A DNA stretch of 64,000 nucleotides from Acidobacteria bacterium UBA2990 (GCA_002347025.1 DEAE01000016.1:1-64000), one strand, 5' to 3'. Positions 18,700 to 27,655 are shown, numbered from the stretch's first letter. Program-made: numbers and translations. The notes: a model not told the origin generated them from the letters alone.

Positions 18700-20082
18700 A
18701 TGACCAAACTCAGGCTCCTACCGTCTATCGAGCATCTACGTCAGCGTGATGCCATCCGTAGCCTCACAACAGATTACGGACCAAAAGCAACCCTAGCCAC
18801 CTTGCGCACGGTGGTCGAGAGCCTTCGCCAGGAAATCAGCAATTCAGACCAGCCACAACCCGACGACCGCGAGCAGGCCGCTATCATCATTGAACAACGT
18901 ACAGCCTTAAAGCTCGCATCCGCATTCAAGCCATCCCTCACGTCAGTAATCAACGCGACTGGGGTCATTGTCCACACAAATCTAGGCCGAGCACCTCTAG
19001 CAGCAAACATTGCCCAGCATGTTGCCGGGCTAGCAGGCAACTACACCAACCTTGAATATAGCCTAACCACGGGTCAACGCGGCTCTCGGCACATACATTC
19101 AGCACACCTGCTGACTCACCTCACTGGCGCACCGGCCGCTTTGGTCGTCAACAACAACGCAGCCGCCGTAATGCTTACTCTTGCCGCACTTGCCAAAGGA
19201 CGAGAGGTTATCGTTTCACGCGGCGAACTCGTAGAAATCGGTGGTGGCTTCAGAATCCCAGACATTATGCGGCAGTCTGGCACCCAACTTCGCGAGGTCG
19301 GCACAACCAACAAAACCCGAGTTGCAGACTTTGCAGCTGCCATAAATGATAGAACGGCCTTGATCCTAGTTGTGCACCCATCGAACTTCCGAATAGAAGG
19401 ATTCACCGAAAAACCCAACCTCACCGACCTAGTTACCCTTGGCAAACGTTTCAATATTCCCATCGTAGAGGACCTAGGCAGCGGAAACCTACTACCTCTC
19501 TCCAAAGAAACAATCGATGATCCGTCGGTAAGAACCAGTATCTCGGCCGGTGTCTCTGTGTGTTGCTTTAGTGGCGACAAGCTTTTGGGTGGACCTCAGG
19601 CTGGCATCATCATTGGGCACGAAGATCTACTCAAACAACTGAGCAGACACCCTCTGATGCGCGTTCTTCGAGTCGATAAATTGACCCTTTCGGCCCTCGA
19701 AGCCACGCTACTTGAGTATGCTAGTGGCCGAGCATCTGCAACCGTTCCTGTGGTCAGAATGATCCAAACAACGGTGGAAGAGATCGAAGTCAGAGCCACC
19801 GCCCTGGCTGGTAGTCTACTGGAAAACCAATACCTTAAAGTCGATACAATCACAGGCACCTCCACTGTCGGCGGCGGCAGCGCACCAGGCTCGTCGCTAC
19901 CGACCAGACTCGTGCGCCTGAGGCCGCGACAAGGTTCAGTCACCAAGCTCGAAGCGAGGCTCCGGTCTCTCCAGCCACCGATCGTCTCCCGAATAGAGAA
20001 TGATGGAGTCTTACTCGACCTCAGGACAGTCATGCCTGAGCATGACAAGCAACTCACTACGCTACTGTCAGACCTAGACTGA
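18700..20082 (+). CDS. selA: L-seryl-tRNA(Sec) selenium transferase
   Basis: PLP enzyme that converts Ser-tRNA(Sec) to Sec-tRNA(Sec) using selenophosphate. The start LRLLPSIEHLRQRDAI, the TNLEYSLTTGQRGSRH stretch and the PLP-lysine motif CFSGDKLLGGPQAGII (about residue 295) are clear, and the 460-residue length is normal. Its presence implies that the organism makes selenoproteins. I did not find selB, selD or the selC tRNA within the window. The gene converges with nqrM. Confidence 0.93.
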   Translation: MTKLRLLPSIEHLRQRDAIRSLTTDYGPKATLATLRTVVESLRQEISNSDQPQPDDREQAAIIIEQRTALKLASAFKPSLTSVINATGVIVHTNLGRAPLAANIAQHVAGLAGNYTNLEYSLTTGQRGSRHIHSAHLLTHLTGAPAALVVNNNAAAVMLTLAALAKGREVIVSRGELVEIGGGFRIPDIMRQSGTQLREVGTTNKTRVADFAAAINDRTALILVVHPSNFRIEGFTEKPNLTDLVTLGKRFNIPIVEDLGSGNLLPLSKETIDDPSVRTSISAGVSVCCFSGDKLLGGPQAGIIIGHEDLLKQLSRHPLMRVLRVDKLTLSALEATLLEYASGRASATVPVVRMIQTTVEEIEVRATALAGSLLENQYLKVDTITGTSTVGGGSAPGSSLPTRLVRLRPRQGSVTKLEARLRSLQPPIVSRIENDGVLLDLRTVMPEHDKQLTTLLSDLD

Positions 20083-20097
20083 CGAGTTAACAGTCCA

Positions 20098-20135
20098 GAA
20101 CTCTCGAGCTGAGTTCAGTAGCACCTTCTTTTATT
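20098..20135 (+). terminator. Weak candidate terminator after selA
   Basis: A 6-bp inverted repeat (GAACTC/GAGTTC, 20098-20116, 7-nt loop) lies 15 nt after the selA stop and is followed, after 9 nt, by a T-rich run (20126-20135). The stem is short and the spacing to the T run is not ideal. Confidence 0.3.
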
Positions 20136-20320
20136 TACCTGTAACTCCCGACCGATTACCGGATTCGGGTTGCAACATGCTGAAACAGCCAGCATCAGGT
20201 TCCCTCCGTTGGCAAACACGGGCGGCCACCTCAAGCTAGTTCCCCGCAAAATAACCCTTGCTGCTCGAAGTTACCCAAGTCAACTTGTGCCTGCTGAATG
20301 GACTAGAAAAGCAAGCGCGC

Positions 20321-20512
20321 TCAATCATTGGAAACTGGAGATGGTTTCTTACGTCGAGGACAGGCGACGCAAGTCAAAGGCTCACCAGCTGGACCAGCAA
20401 GCTCTGGCCCTCCACAGGAACCCCGGAGACAACGACCGTTGAGCATTAGGCCAACGGCCATAAAAGCTACCAAAAGTAGCATCACACCGAGAGTAAGTAA
20501 GAACAGAACCAT
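20321..20512 (-). CDS. nqrM: Na+-NQR maturation protein NqrM (DUF539)
   Basis: A 63-residue protein with one N-terminal membrane helix (LFLLTLGVMLLLVAFMAVGL) followed by a short cysteine-rich tail: Cys28, Cys33 in GSCGG, and Cys48/Cys51 in CVAC. This is the NqrM pattern. NqrM is needed to assemble active Na+-NQR, probably by delivering iron to the NqrD/NqrE site, and the Cys in GSCGG is the one known to matter in Vibrio. It lies 53 nt after apbE at the end of the nqr operon, its canonical place. Genes this short are often missed. Confidence 0.9.
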   Translation of the reverse strand: MVLFLLTLGVMLLLVAFMAVGLMLNGRCLRGSCGGPELAGPAGEPLTCVACPRRKKPSPVSND

Positions 20513-20565
20513 GACAGCGCTATCCTAGCCTGAGGTCCACTGACTAGACAGCTGGCGCTGCCCAG

Positions 20566-21618
20566 TCAGTGGACCTCTGCAACGAGTTCCTCAAAGGCAG
20601 GGGTCGCGTGGGCGGTGAAGGCATCAACACCGTCACGGACGAGGAACAGAGCTGCCCACCCCATTTTCAAAGCCAAAGCATATCCATCATCAGGACCGAG
20701 CACCTCCAGAGCCGTGGCCATCCCGTCAGCGAGCAAGCAGTGGTCAGCTATAACGCTGACCGAACCAAGCCTATGCTCAACCGGACGTGCGCTACGTGGA
20801 TCGATGGTATGCGAAAAGACCAGACCGTTCACCTCCCGCGTGTTGTGATAGTCGCCAGATGTGGCCATCGCTAGATCTTGGAGTGGCACGACTCTATGAA
20901 TCCCACCTGCAGCAGTTGGCCGCTGGATCCCTATTCGCCATGGAAGATCATCCTGGTTCAGACCAGCGGTCATAATTTCACCACCAACCTCAATCATAAA
21001 GCGCGCCAACCCGTCCTCCCGTAAAGTTGTCGCGAGTCGGTCCACTCCATAACCCTTGGCAACCGCCGAAAGGTCACACTCGATGGCTGGATCTGTTTTA
21101 CGAACTGACAATGCCACAGGGTCTAACTCAAGCTTGGCATAGCCAACCTGGTCACGCAAACGAGCCAACTCTTCTGCATTAGGAGGCAACTGAGTCGGTT
21201 CGACCGGGCCAAAGCCCCAAGCATTAACCAACGGAGCAACAGTGACATCAAGAGCCCCCCCTGACACCTCGCTCAATTCCTGGGCGAAACTCAAGACCGC
21301 GAAGGTCTCTGGTGAAACTTCGAACCACTCTGTCCGCCTTAGTCGATTAAACTTGGACAACTCTGACGCCAGGTCATAGTGAGACATCTTCGATTCAACC
21401 GTGTCAAGGGTCGCTTGAATCCGGTCAGCTAAACGGTCCCTCTCGGCCTGCTTCCAAATGCCCATCGCCACCACGCGCACCATATAGGTTGTTCCCATCG
21501 TTGCGCCGTCAAATACATAGACTGTCGGTTTGTGGACACTAGGTGAACACGCAAGAGCCAAGCTGAGAACCAGCAGCGCACTTGCAGACCTAAAAAACGT
21601 TGAAGCGCGTAACCCCAT
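20566..21618 (-). CDS. apbE: FAD:protein FMN transferase ApbE (lipoprotein)
   Basis: Attaches FMN covalently to threonines of NqrB and NqrC. The 350-residue protein has a lipoprotein signal ending LALAC (Cys24), so it is anchored on the periplasmic side. Family motifs are the early DGATMGTTYMVRV, VTVAPLVNAWGFGP, ECDLSAVAKGYGVDRLA and the C-terminal DPRSARPVEHRLGSVSVIADHCLLADGMATAL. The gene follows nqrF after 8 nt. The acceptor motifs SGAT in NqrB and NqrC are present in the same operon. Confidence 0.94.
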   Translation of the reverse strand: MGLRASTFFRSASALLVLSLALACSPSVHKPTVYVFDGATMGTTYMVRVVAMGIWKQAERDRLADRIQATLDTVESKMSHYDLASELSKFNRLRRTEWFEVSPETFAVLSFAQELSEVSGGALDVTVAPLVNAWGFGPVEPTQLPPNAEELARLRDQVGYAKLELDPVALSVRKTDPAIECDLSAVAKGYGVDRLATTLREDGLARFMIEVGGEIMTAGLNQDDLPWRIGIQRPTAAGGIHRVVPLQDLAMATSGDYHNTREVNGLVFSHTIDPRSARPVEHRLGSVSVIADHCLLADGMATALEVLGPDDGYALALKMGWAALFLVRDGVDAFTAHATPAFEELVAEVH

Positions 21619-21626
21619 GCAATAGC

Positions 21627-22856
21627 CTACGAACCAAAATCGTCATAGAGGATGTTCTCGCGTTCAACGCCCAGTGTGTCAAGCATATCCATGCACGCCT
21701 TGAGCATCATTGGTGGGCCACAGAGGTAATACTCTATGTCCTCCGGTGCGGGGTGGTCCTTGAGGTAGTTCTCGAGCACAACCTGGTGGATAAATCCTGT
21801 GTGGCCGGTCCAGTGGTCTTCTGGCAGCGGCTCGGATAGTGCCAGATGCCAATTAAAGTTCTCGTACCTTCTGGCAATGGCGTCAAAATCATCGCAATAA
21901 AACGCTTCGCGCAGACTACGTGCACCATACCAGTAAGAAACCTTTCTGGATGTGCGTAGACGTTGGAATTGGTCGAAGATATGTGACCGCATTGGTGCCA
22001 TGCCAGCTCCGCCACCTACAAAGACCATCTCAGCCTGACTTTCCTTAGCGAAAAACTCACCAAATGGTCCCGAGATCGTAACTTCGTCTCCGGGTTGCAA
22101 ACCGAAAATATAGGAACTCATCTTACCTGGCGGGGTGCCTTCTGGCGCACGGGGAGGCGGTGAGGCAACCCGCACGTTCAGCATTATGACACCACGCTCT
22201 TCAGGATAGTTCGCCATCGAATAGGCCCTTGTGACTGGTTCATCCACCGTCGATGTGTATCGCCACAGATCAAATTTGTCCCAGTCAGGACGGTACTCCT
22301 CATCGATTTGAAAGTCAGAGTATTTGACCGAGCCTTCGGGGGCTTCAACCTGGATGTATCCTCCCGCGCGAAACGGCACGGACTCACCCTGAGGTAGTTC
22401 CAAAACGAGCTCCTTGATGAACGTCGCAACGTTGTTGTTCGAGCGGACCTTGCAACGCCACTTTTGGACGCTGAAGACTTCTGGAGGCAATGTAACCACC
22501 ATATCTTGTTTGACCTTCACCTGACAGGAAAGCCTCGAGCCGCAGCGAGCCTCACCGCGTGAGATATGGCTCAGCTCAGTTGGTAATATTGCCCCCCCTC
22601 CTTGCTGAACTTTGACTACACAGACACCACAACTGCCCTTGCCTCCACAAGCCGACGGTATGAAAATTCGGTTGGCTGCAAGAGTTTCAAGCAAGGTTCC
22701 ACCAGCGTTTGCACGAAATGCCTTATCGAGATCGTCATTTACCGTAATCGTCACATCGCCAGTAGAAACCAACTGCTGCCTTGCAAGCATTAACAGGCCC
22801 ACGAGTGACACAATTGTCAGCGTAAACATTCCGACCCCGAGTAGCACAGTGGTCAC
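21627..22856 (-). CDS. nqrF: Na+-NQR subunit F (NADH dehydrogenase subunit)
   Basis: Entry subunit that oxidises NADH. From the GTG at 22856 it has 409 residues: one membrane helix, a [2Fe-2S] ferredoxin domain with Cys70, Cys76, Cys79 and Cys111 (CGGKGSCGVC plus LSCQ), then an FAD domain (RAYSMANYPEE) and an NADH domain (VGGGAGMAPMRSHIFDQ, YYLCGPPMML). The frame opens much further upstream but that part is non-homologous and overlaps nqrE. The GTG overlaps the nqrE stop as GTGA, which fixes the start, and the Cys positions then match those of Vibrio NqrF. Confidence 0.95.
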   Translation of the reverse strand: MTTVLLGVGMFTLTIVSLVGLLMLARQQLVSTGDVTITVNDDLDKAFRANAGGTLLETLAANRIFIPSACGGKGSCGVCVVKVQQGGGAILPTELSHISRGEARCGSRLSCQVKVKQDMVVTLPPEVFSVQKWRCKVRSNNNVATFIKELVLELPQGESVPFRAGGYIQVEAPEGSVKYSDFQIDEEYRPDWDKFDLWRYTSTVDEPVTRAYSMANYPEERGVIMLNVRVASPPPRAPEGTPPGKMSSYIFGLQPGDEVTISGPFGEFFAKESQAEMVFVGGGAGMAPMRSHIFDQFQRLRTSRKVSYWYGARSLREAFYCDDFDAIARRYENFNWHLALSEPLPEDHWTGHTGFIHQVVLENYLKDHPAPEDIEYYLCGPPMMLKACMDMLDTLGVERENILYDDFGS

Positions 22857-23467
22857 AACTGCACTCCCGCAAAAGCCATAAACCCAATGGCCATCAAACC
22901 AACCAGAATGAAAGTTAATCCCAACCCTCGCAGACCAGCAGGTGGATTGCTGTAGCGCAAACGTTCGCGAATGCCAGCCAAAGCAACTATTGCTAGTGCC
23001 CACCCAAGACCAGATCCAAAACCGAAGACAGCACTTTCCCCAAGGCCGTAGTTGCGCTCCATCATCCAAAGAGAAGCTCCAAGAATTGCGCAATTGACCG
23101 CAATCAATGGGAGAAAAATACCAAGCGCTGTGTAAAGTCTTGGCATAAAACGGTCTAGGGTCATTTCGACGATCTGGGTCATCGCTGCAATAGTGCCGAT
23201 AAAAGTCAGGAATGCAAGAAACGACAGATCATAAGTGGCCAGTGCTGGGGATATCCAAACCAAGGCTCCTGGCTTCAGAGCATAGGTATAGACCAGGTTG
23301 TTAAGGGGCACTGTCACGGTGAGCACAAACACGACAGCGCCACCAAGTCCGAGTGCTGTGGAAACCTGCTTCGAAACCGCAAGGAACGAACACATACCCA
23401 GAAAAAACGCAAGGGCCATGTTTTCCACAAATATCGATTTGACTACTAGGTTCAGGTAGTGCTCCAT
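22853..23467 (-). CDS. nqrE: Na+-NQR subunit E
   Basis: Polytopic membrane subunit (204 residues, about six helices) that with NqrD forms the half-channels and holds an iron centre between them. The expected cysteines are present: Cys26 (LGMCSFLAVSK) and Cys126 (AVNCAILGA). The GLGW-containing segment and PAGLRGLGLTFI close the protein. It overlaps nqrD by 1 nt (stop and start share one base) and nqrF by 4 nt, indicating translational coupling. Confidence 0.95.
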   Translation of the reverse strand: MEHYLNLVVKSIFVENMALAFFLGMCSFLAVSKQVSTALGLGGAVVFVLTVTVPLNNLVYTYALKPGALVWISPALATYDLSFLAFLTFIGTIAAMTQIVEMTLDRFMPRLYTALGIFLPLIAVNCAILGASLWMMERNYGLGESAVFGFGSGLGWALAIVALAGIRERLRYSNPPAGLRGLGLTFILVGLMAIGFMAFAGVQL

Positions 23468-24087
23468 CAGTCTTGCTCAACCTGCTCTGGCTTCCACACA
23501 CGAAGGACCCAGATAAAGAATCCAATGATAAAGAATGCACCGGGCGATAGAACCATCAGCCCGTTCGGGGTGTACCATCCACCTTCACTAACCAACGGAA
23601 AAATCTGAACACCTAGCAAAGACCCAGCCCCGAACAACTCCCGCAGGACGGCAGTCCCGGCAAGAATGATGGCGTAACCCAGGCCGTTTCCCACCCCATC
23701 GATCAAACTCATTTTCGGGGGGTTTTGCATGGCATAGGCCTCAGCGCGTCCCATAATGATGCAATTGGTGATGATCAACCCTACGAATACAGACAACTGT
23801 TTAGAGATCTCGAACAAATAAGCTTTGAGCACCTGGTCGACAACTATCACAAGCGACGCAATGATGGTTAACTGCACGATAATCCTGATATTTGTAGGTA
23901 TCAAATGTCGCAATAAGCTCACAAACAGGTTCGAAAACAACAGCACAAAGACTACAGCACCGCTCATGACTAGAGCCGAATCGAGCTTAGTGGTAACCGC
24001 AAGGGCCGAACAGATACCAAGGACCTGTAGAGCAATTGGGTTGTTGTTGAACAGGGGGTCGATTAGTGCATCACGCGACTTAGACAT
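23467..24087 (-). CDS. nqrD: Na+-NQR subunit D
   Basis: Integral membrane subunit of 206 residues with about six helices, homologous to NqrE and related by inverted topology. It contributes Cys26 (LGICSALAVTTKL) and Cys109 (ITNCIIMGR) to the iron site shared with NqrE. The FNNNPIALQVLG start and GNGLGYAIIL segment are typical. It overlaps nqrC and nqrE by one base each. Confidence 0.95.
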   Translation of the reverse strand: MSKSRDALIDPLFNNNPIALQVLGICSALAVTTKLDSALVMSGAVVFVLLFSNLFVSLLRHLIPTNIRIIVQLTIIASLVIVVDQVLKAYLFEISKQLSVFVGLIITNCIIMGRAEAYAMQNPPKMSLIDGVGNGLGYAIILAGTAVLRELFGAGSLLGVQIFPLVSEGGWYTPNGLMVLSPGAFFIIGFFIWVLRVWKPEQVEQD

Positions 24088-24875
24088 TAGCCTACACCCA
24101 TCGCCATGCTCTGGCGCAAGCGCATCAAGTAGGGCTCGAATCCATCAAACCCAAGCCAGAATTGCAGCAAATTTGTAACACCACGGCTAGTAATCGTGGC
24201 ACCAGACAACCCGTCAACAGCATATGGATCATCGGTAAGCGAGCCAGCCACCCCTTTAACAACCCTGACCACCGGAACTAACTCATCGTTGAACGCAAGA
24301 CGGCCAGGCCACAAAGCTTTCCAGCGTGGATTATCCACCTCTCCTCCCAGTCCAGGGGTCTCCTTATGCTCGTAGAACGTCAAACCCCGTATGGTTCGCA
24401 AGTCACCGTCTAGCGCAACGAAGCCGTAAAGGGTTCCCCAGAGGCCAAGCCCTTCAATAGGCAGGACAACCAACTCAAGCTCTCCACCGTCACCTCGAAC
24501 CTCATAAACAAGCGCTAACTCTGGCAACCGAGCCACTCCCGCCATATTGTCTGGAGCAACGCGGCTTCGGGCTTGATCATTTGTAGCTAAGCGCTGATCG
24601 AAATCTTCCGGATCAAGGCCAACAACAACCTCACCGGTTCCCAAATCCAGTATGACTGGTTGGATAGGCGCAAACCGTAACTCGATCTCATCGGGCGTTA
24701 GCCGCTCCTCCTCATTGACAAGTCCAGCAACCAATAACACGTTGCGCTGCTTGTCGAGGAAAGCGTTGCGAGCCTGTAGGTCAGCCAAGACCACGTTAGA
24801 CGACGACACCACCACAGCGCAGGCGAGGCAGACGCAGCCTGCAAAGACGAGGTTATAACCCACGCTACCTTGCAC
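24087..24875 (-). CDS. nqrC: Na+-NQR subunit C
   Basis: Periplasm-facing flavoprotein subunit with one N-terminal membrane helix. The covalent FMN is expected on Thr227 of the VDGLSGATITSRGV motif. KETPGLGGEVDNPRWKALWPG is the usual conserved stretch. The frame extends to 24917, but the GTG at 24875 has a very good ribosome-binding site (GGAGG, 6 nt spacing), gives 262 residues and puts the FMN threonine at the expected place. It overlaps the nqrB end by 11 nt. A GTG at 24863 is also possible. Confidence 0.93.
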   Translation of the reverse strand: MQGSVGYNLVFAGCVCLACAVVVSSSNVVLADLQARNAFLDKQRNVLLVAGLVNEEERLTPDEIELRFAPIQPVILDLGTGEVVVGLDPEDFDQRLATNDQARSRVAPDNMAGVARLPELALVYEVRGDGGELELVVLPIEGLGLWGTLYGFVALDGDLRTIRGLTFYEHKETPGLGGEVDNPRWKALWPGRLAFNDELVPVVRVVKGVAGSLTDDPYAVDGLSGATITSRGVTNLLQFWLGFDGFEPYLMRLRQSMAMGVG

Positions 24876-26085
24876 GACGAGCCTCCATTCGCCTTCGGTT
24901 GGCTCGCACAAAGACATAGTCGATCACTGGTGCAAACAGGTTCATGAATAGGATTGCCAGCATCATCCCTTCCGGATACGCCGGGTTGACAATGCGGATT
25001 AGCACCACAAGAAAGCCAATAAGAAAGCCATAGGCATAATGCCCCGACCGTGTGGACGGACCAGATACCGGTTCGGTAGCCATGAAAACCGTGCCAAAAG
25101 CCCAGCCACCTAGCAAGAAATGCCAAAGGGGAGTCACTTCGAAGGCAGGATTGGTGTTTGAACCAACCGCATTAATAGCCCATGCTGTCACCACCGTACC
25201 GATCGCGACGCTCACCATGATGCGCCACGAAGCAACACCTGTTGCGATCAGTACCACAGCTCCAGCTACACAAGCCAAAACCGAAGTCTCACCCATAGAA
25301 CCAGGTATCAGCCCGATAAAGGCTTGCCAGGAATTAGCTATTTCTGCCACCCCCTCAACACCTGCTTCCGCTGCCCTGGCCAGAGCAGTAGCTCCACTGA
25401 CCCCATCGGGAGCAGTCTCCGCAGCAACCCAAACAGAATCGCCAGACAGATTAGCCGGGTAGGCAAAGAAAAGAAATGCTCGCCCAGTCAACGCTGGGTT
25501 CAGAACGTTCATGCCGGTTCCACCAAAAATTTCTTTACCAACAACCACGCCAAAGCTAACACCTAGCGCCACCTGCCAGAGGGGAACCGTGGCAGGCATC
25601 GTCAATGGGAAAAGCATCCCAGTCACTAAGAACCCTTCGTTGATCTCATGGCCGCGCACCACAGCAAAAACTGCCTCCCAAAGCCCGCCAACGATAAAAG
25701 TCACAAGCAACACGGGCAAGAAATACAGGGCCCCATGCACGAGACATGCCAAACTGTCACCAGGGGCAAACGCAAGTCCGAGAGCCTGCATGGCACTGGT
25801 CTGCCAGATTTCCAGTGGCTCTGCACCGGCCGCAATCGCCAAATTAGCCTGGTACCCGGTATTGTAGAGCGCCATATAGACGCAACCAGAAAGTGCTATG
25901 ACGACCGTCATCATCAAGCGCTTCATATCGAGCGCGTCGCGAACATGCGGCGCGACACGAGTTACCTCGCCAGGCGTATAGAGAAAAGTGTCCGGCGCTT
26001 CCCAAAGGGGATGGAGCCTCTCAAAACGGCCGCCGCCCTCAAAATGCCGGGCCTGCCGATCGAGCATTACACGCAACCACTTCAT
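24865..26085 (-). CDS. nqrB: Na+-NQR subunit B
   Basis: Main membrane subunit for sodium passage and quinone reduction, 406 residues with about ten helices. The covalent FMN is expected on Thr233 in DGVSGATALA. The conserved GKEIFGGTGMNVLNPALTGRAFLFFAYP stretch and the SGHYAYGFLIGFLVVLIRIVNPAYPEG region are intact. The soluble N-terminus begins KWLRVMLDRQARHFEGGGRFERL. It follows nqrA after 40 nt. Confidence 0.95.
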   Translation of the reverse strand: MKWLRVMLDRQARHFEGGGRFERLHPLWEAPDTFLYTPGEVTRVAPHVRDALDMKRLMMTVVIALSGCVYMALYNTGYQANLAIAAGAEPLEIWQTSAMQALGLAFAPGDSLACLVHGALYFLPVLLVTFIVGGLWEAVFAVVRGHEINEGFLVTGMLFPLTMPATVPLWQVALGVSFGVVVGKEIFGGTGMNVLNPALTGRAFLFFAYPANLSGDSVWVAAETAPDGVSGATALARAAEAGVEGVAEIANSWQAFIGLIPGSMGETSVLACVAGAVVLIATGVASWRIMVSVAIGTVVTAWAINAVGSNTNPAFEVTPLWHFLLGGWAFGTVFMATEPVSGPSTRSGHYAYGFLIGFLVVLIRIVNPAYPEGMMLAILFMNLFAPVIDYVFVRANRRRMEARRAR

Positions 26086-26125
26086 CTATTTCTTGGCCTC
26101 CCAGCTCAAACCAGCCAAACCCGAG

Positions 26126-27499
26126 TCACCCTTCTGCCTCGATTGTGGCCAACACCCGACGTAGTGAGGTTCCAAAGTCCAACTTGCTCGGGCATACAAA
26201 GCTACAAAGCGCCAGATCTTCTTCATCGAGTTCAAGACAGCCTAGTTCCTCTGCCCGTTCAACATCCTGCATCACGAGAGCCCGCAACAACGGTGTCGGG
26301 AACAAGTCCATCGGCATCACCCGCTCATAGAGACCAATTGGCACAATCGCACGGCGGGAACCATTGGTCGAAGTTGTGAATGCAAAGCGACGGCCCCCGG
26401 CCAGAATTGACAGAAAAGCCCTTGACGCAGAAAACTTGTCAAGACTAGGCACTAGCCAACCAAACAGCTCACGTTTACGTCCCTCTCTGATGAGACAGAC
26501 CTGGCGATGATAACGCCCCAGAAACCCGAGAACATCACCCCCAGCCAATCGCCCACCCAAAAGAGAGCCTGATATGACCCGGACATCACCGTCTATCGGG
26601 TCATTACCAAGGATGTCTGTAATGGCTGCTCCCAGCCTGGTCCTAATCAGTCGGGGTTGTGGCTGAGCCGGCCCAGCTAGGGCAACTACGCGATCAACAG
26701 CCAACTCACCAGTGTCGAAAAGTCGGCCGATGGCAACCACATCTTGGTAGCCAACGTGCCAGACCTGTTTGTCACGACCAACCGGATCAAGTCGATGAAT
26801 GTGCAAACCGGGAGTCCCCGCTGGATGGGCACCGACGAACTCCTCGTGGCGTACCCAGTCAGCTACTGGCACGGGCACGCCGCTCTGGGGAGCTGTGCAC
26901 AGATACACCACTCCATCGGTCAATCTCGAGAGTGCAGCTAGACCGACCTCGAAGAGCCTGTGAGCCCCCTCGAGCACAACATCCACACGAGGAGCCAATG
27001 GCTCCGTGTCCATGGCGGTAACAAAAATCGAGCTGGGCCGTAGGCCGGGATCAGCCACTCGACTGAAGGGTCTGGCTCGAACCGCCACCCACAGACCAGA
27101 CTCAACGAGGAGTTCACGCACCTCGTCGCCGGAAAGCCCAAGTGGAGACCGACCAGAAAAAGCACTAAAGCTGACTCCAGCCCCCCCCCGCCCTTCTTGC
27201 TCATCTCGACTGAGTCCGATAACAAGAGACTGGAAGCTACGGCGCTCACCTCGGTTGATCGCCACCACCGTTCCAGCCGCTGGTGCTGTGTAGCGTACGC
27301 CCCGACGCTTCTTGTCCTCGAACAGCAACTGACCGCGGCGAACATCGTCGCCTTCAGTCACGTGCATCGTGGGGCGTAAGCCAACGTAATCTTCTGCCAA
27401 CAAAGCGACCCTGCGTGTCATCCGGGCAGGAGCGATCATCTGCTCTGGCTCGCCAGCAGAAGGTAGCCGTAGTCCCTGGCGGATATTATGTAGGCCCAT
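26126..27499 (-). CDS. nqrA: Na+-NQR subunit A
   Basis: Cytoplasmic quinone-binding subunit, first gene of the operon, 457 residues. The N-terminal biotinyl/barrel-sandwich region carries VGLRPTMHVTEGDDVRRGQLLFEDKK and GVRYTAPAAGTVVAINRGERR. The C-terminal half ends with the typical SFVCPSKLDFGTSLRR. The leader upstream contains a strong terminator hairpin, so expression is probably controlled before the ATG. Confidence 0.94.
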   Translation of the reverse strand: MGLHNIRQGLRLPSAGEPEQMIAPARMTRRVALLAEDYVGLRPTMHVTEGDDVRRGQLLFEDKKRRGVRYTAPAAGTVVAINRGERRSFQSLVIGLSRDEQEGRGGAGVSFSAFSGRSPLGLSGDEVRELLVESGLWVAVRARPFSRVADPGLRPSSIFVTAMDTEPLAPRVDVVLEGAHRLFEVGLAALSRLTDGVVYLCTAPQSGVPVPVADWVRHEEFVGAHPAGTPGLHIHRLDPVGRDKQVWHVGYQDVVAIGRLFDTGELAVDRVVALAGPAQPQPRLIRTRLGAAITDILGNDPIDGDVRVISGSLLGGRLAGGDVLGFLGRYHRQVCLIREGRKRELFGWLVPSLDKFSASRAFLSILAGGRRFAFTTSTNGSRRAIVPIGLYERVMPMDLFPTPLLRALVMQDVERAEELGCLELDEEDLALCSFVCPSKLDFGTSLRRVLATIEAEG

Positions 27500-27568
27500 G
27501 CTTACTCGGTGGAGACCTCTGAACGTCGGGCATATTCAGATTGTGAAAATTTTCTCAAACTCAGTCAG

Positions 27569-27595
27569 AAAAAACGCCGTCGAGTTTTCGACGGC
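27569..27595 (-). terminator. Intrinsic terminator upstream of nqrA (possible attenuator)
   Basis: On the minus strand a perfect 8-bp stem (GCCGTCGA/TCGACGGC, loop AAAC, 27576-27595) is followed after one G by six T (27569-27574). This is a textbook Rho-independent terminator. It lies about 70 nt before the nqrA start, and no gene on the minus strand precedes it, so it most likely interrupts a leader transcript of the nqr operon. Confidence 0.75.
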
Positions 27596-27623
27596 CAGCA
27601 GCCTCGCTTTCGATCCCCGATGT

Positions 27624-27644
27624 CGCATCCTACAGGATGCCTGT
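27624..27644. promoter_or_regulatory. Overlapping inverted repeats in the nqr leader/promoter
   Basis: Two perfect dyads share bases: GCATCC-TACA-GGATGC (27624-27639) and TACAGG-ATG-CCTGTA (27630-27644). They are mutually exclusive if folded as RNA, or could be a tandem operator. They cover the -10 box and spacer of the candidate nqr promoter. Confidence 0.45.
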
Positions 27645-27655
27645 ATGGCAAGTCA
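27626..27655 (-). promoter_or_regulatory. Candidate sigma70-type promoter for the nqr operon
   Basis: On the minus strand TTGACT (27650-27655) and TAGGAT (27626-27631) are 18 nt apart. Transcription would begin near 27619 and run into the terminator at 27595-27569. The call rests on sequence match only. Confidence 0.35.

Noticed and set aside
20083..20320. tRNA-Sec or SECIS next to selA
   Set aside because: No long-variable-arm cloverleaf with a UCA anticodon and no T-loop sequence was found on either strand.
20170..20449. Plus-strand small frames between selA and nqrM
   Set aside because: They run antisense to nqrM or through the convergent gap, and show no domain or ribosome-binding site.
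22857..23093. Upstream extension of the nqrF frame
   Set aside because: It lies entirely within nqrE in another frame; the GTG at 22856 overlapping the nqrE stop gives the standard NqrF length and cysteine spacing.
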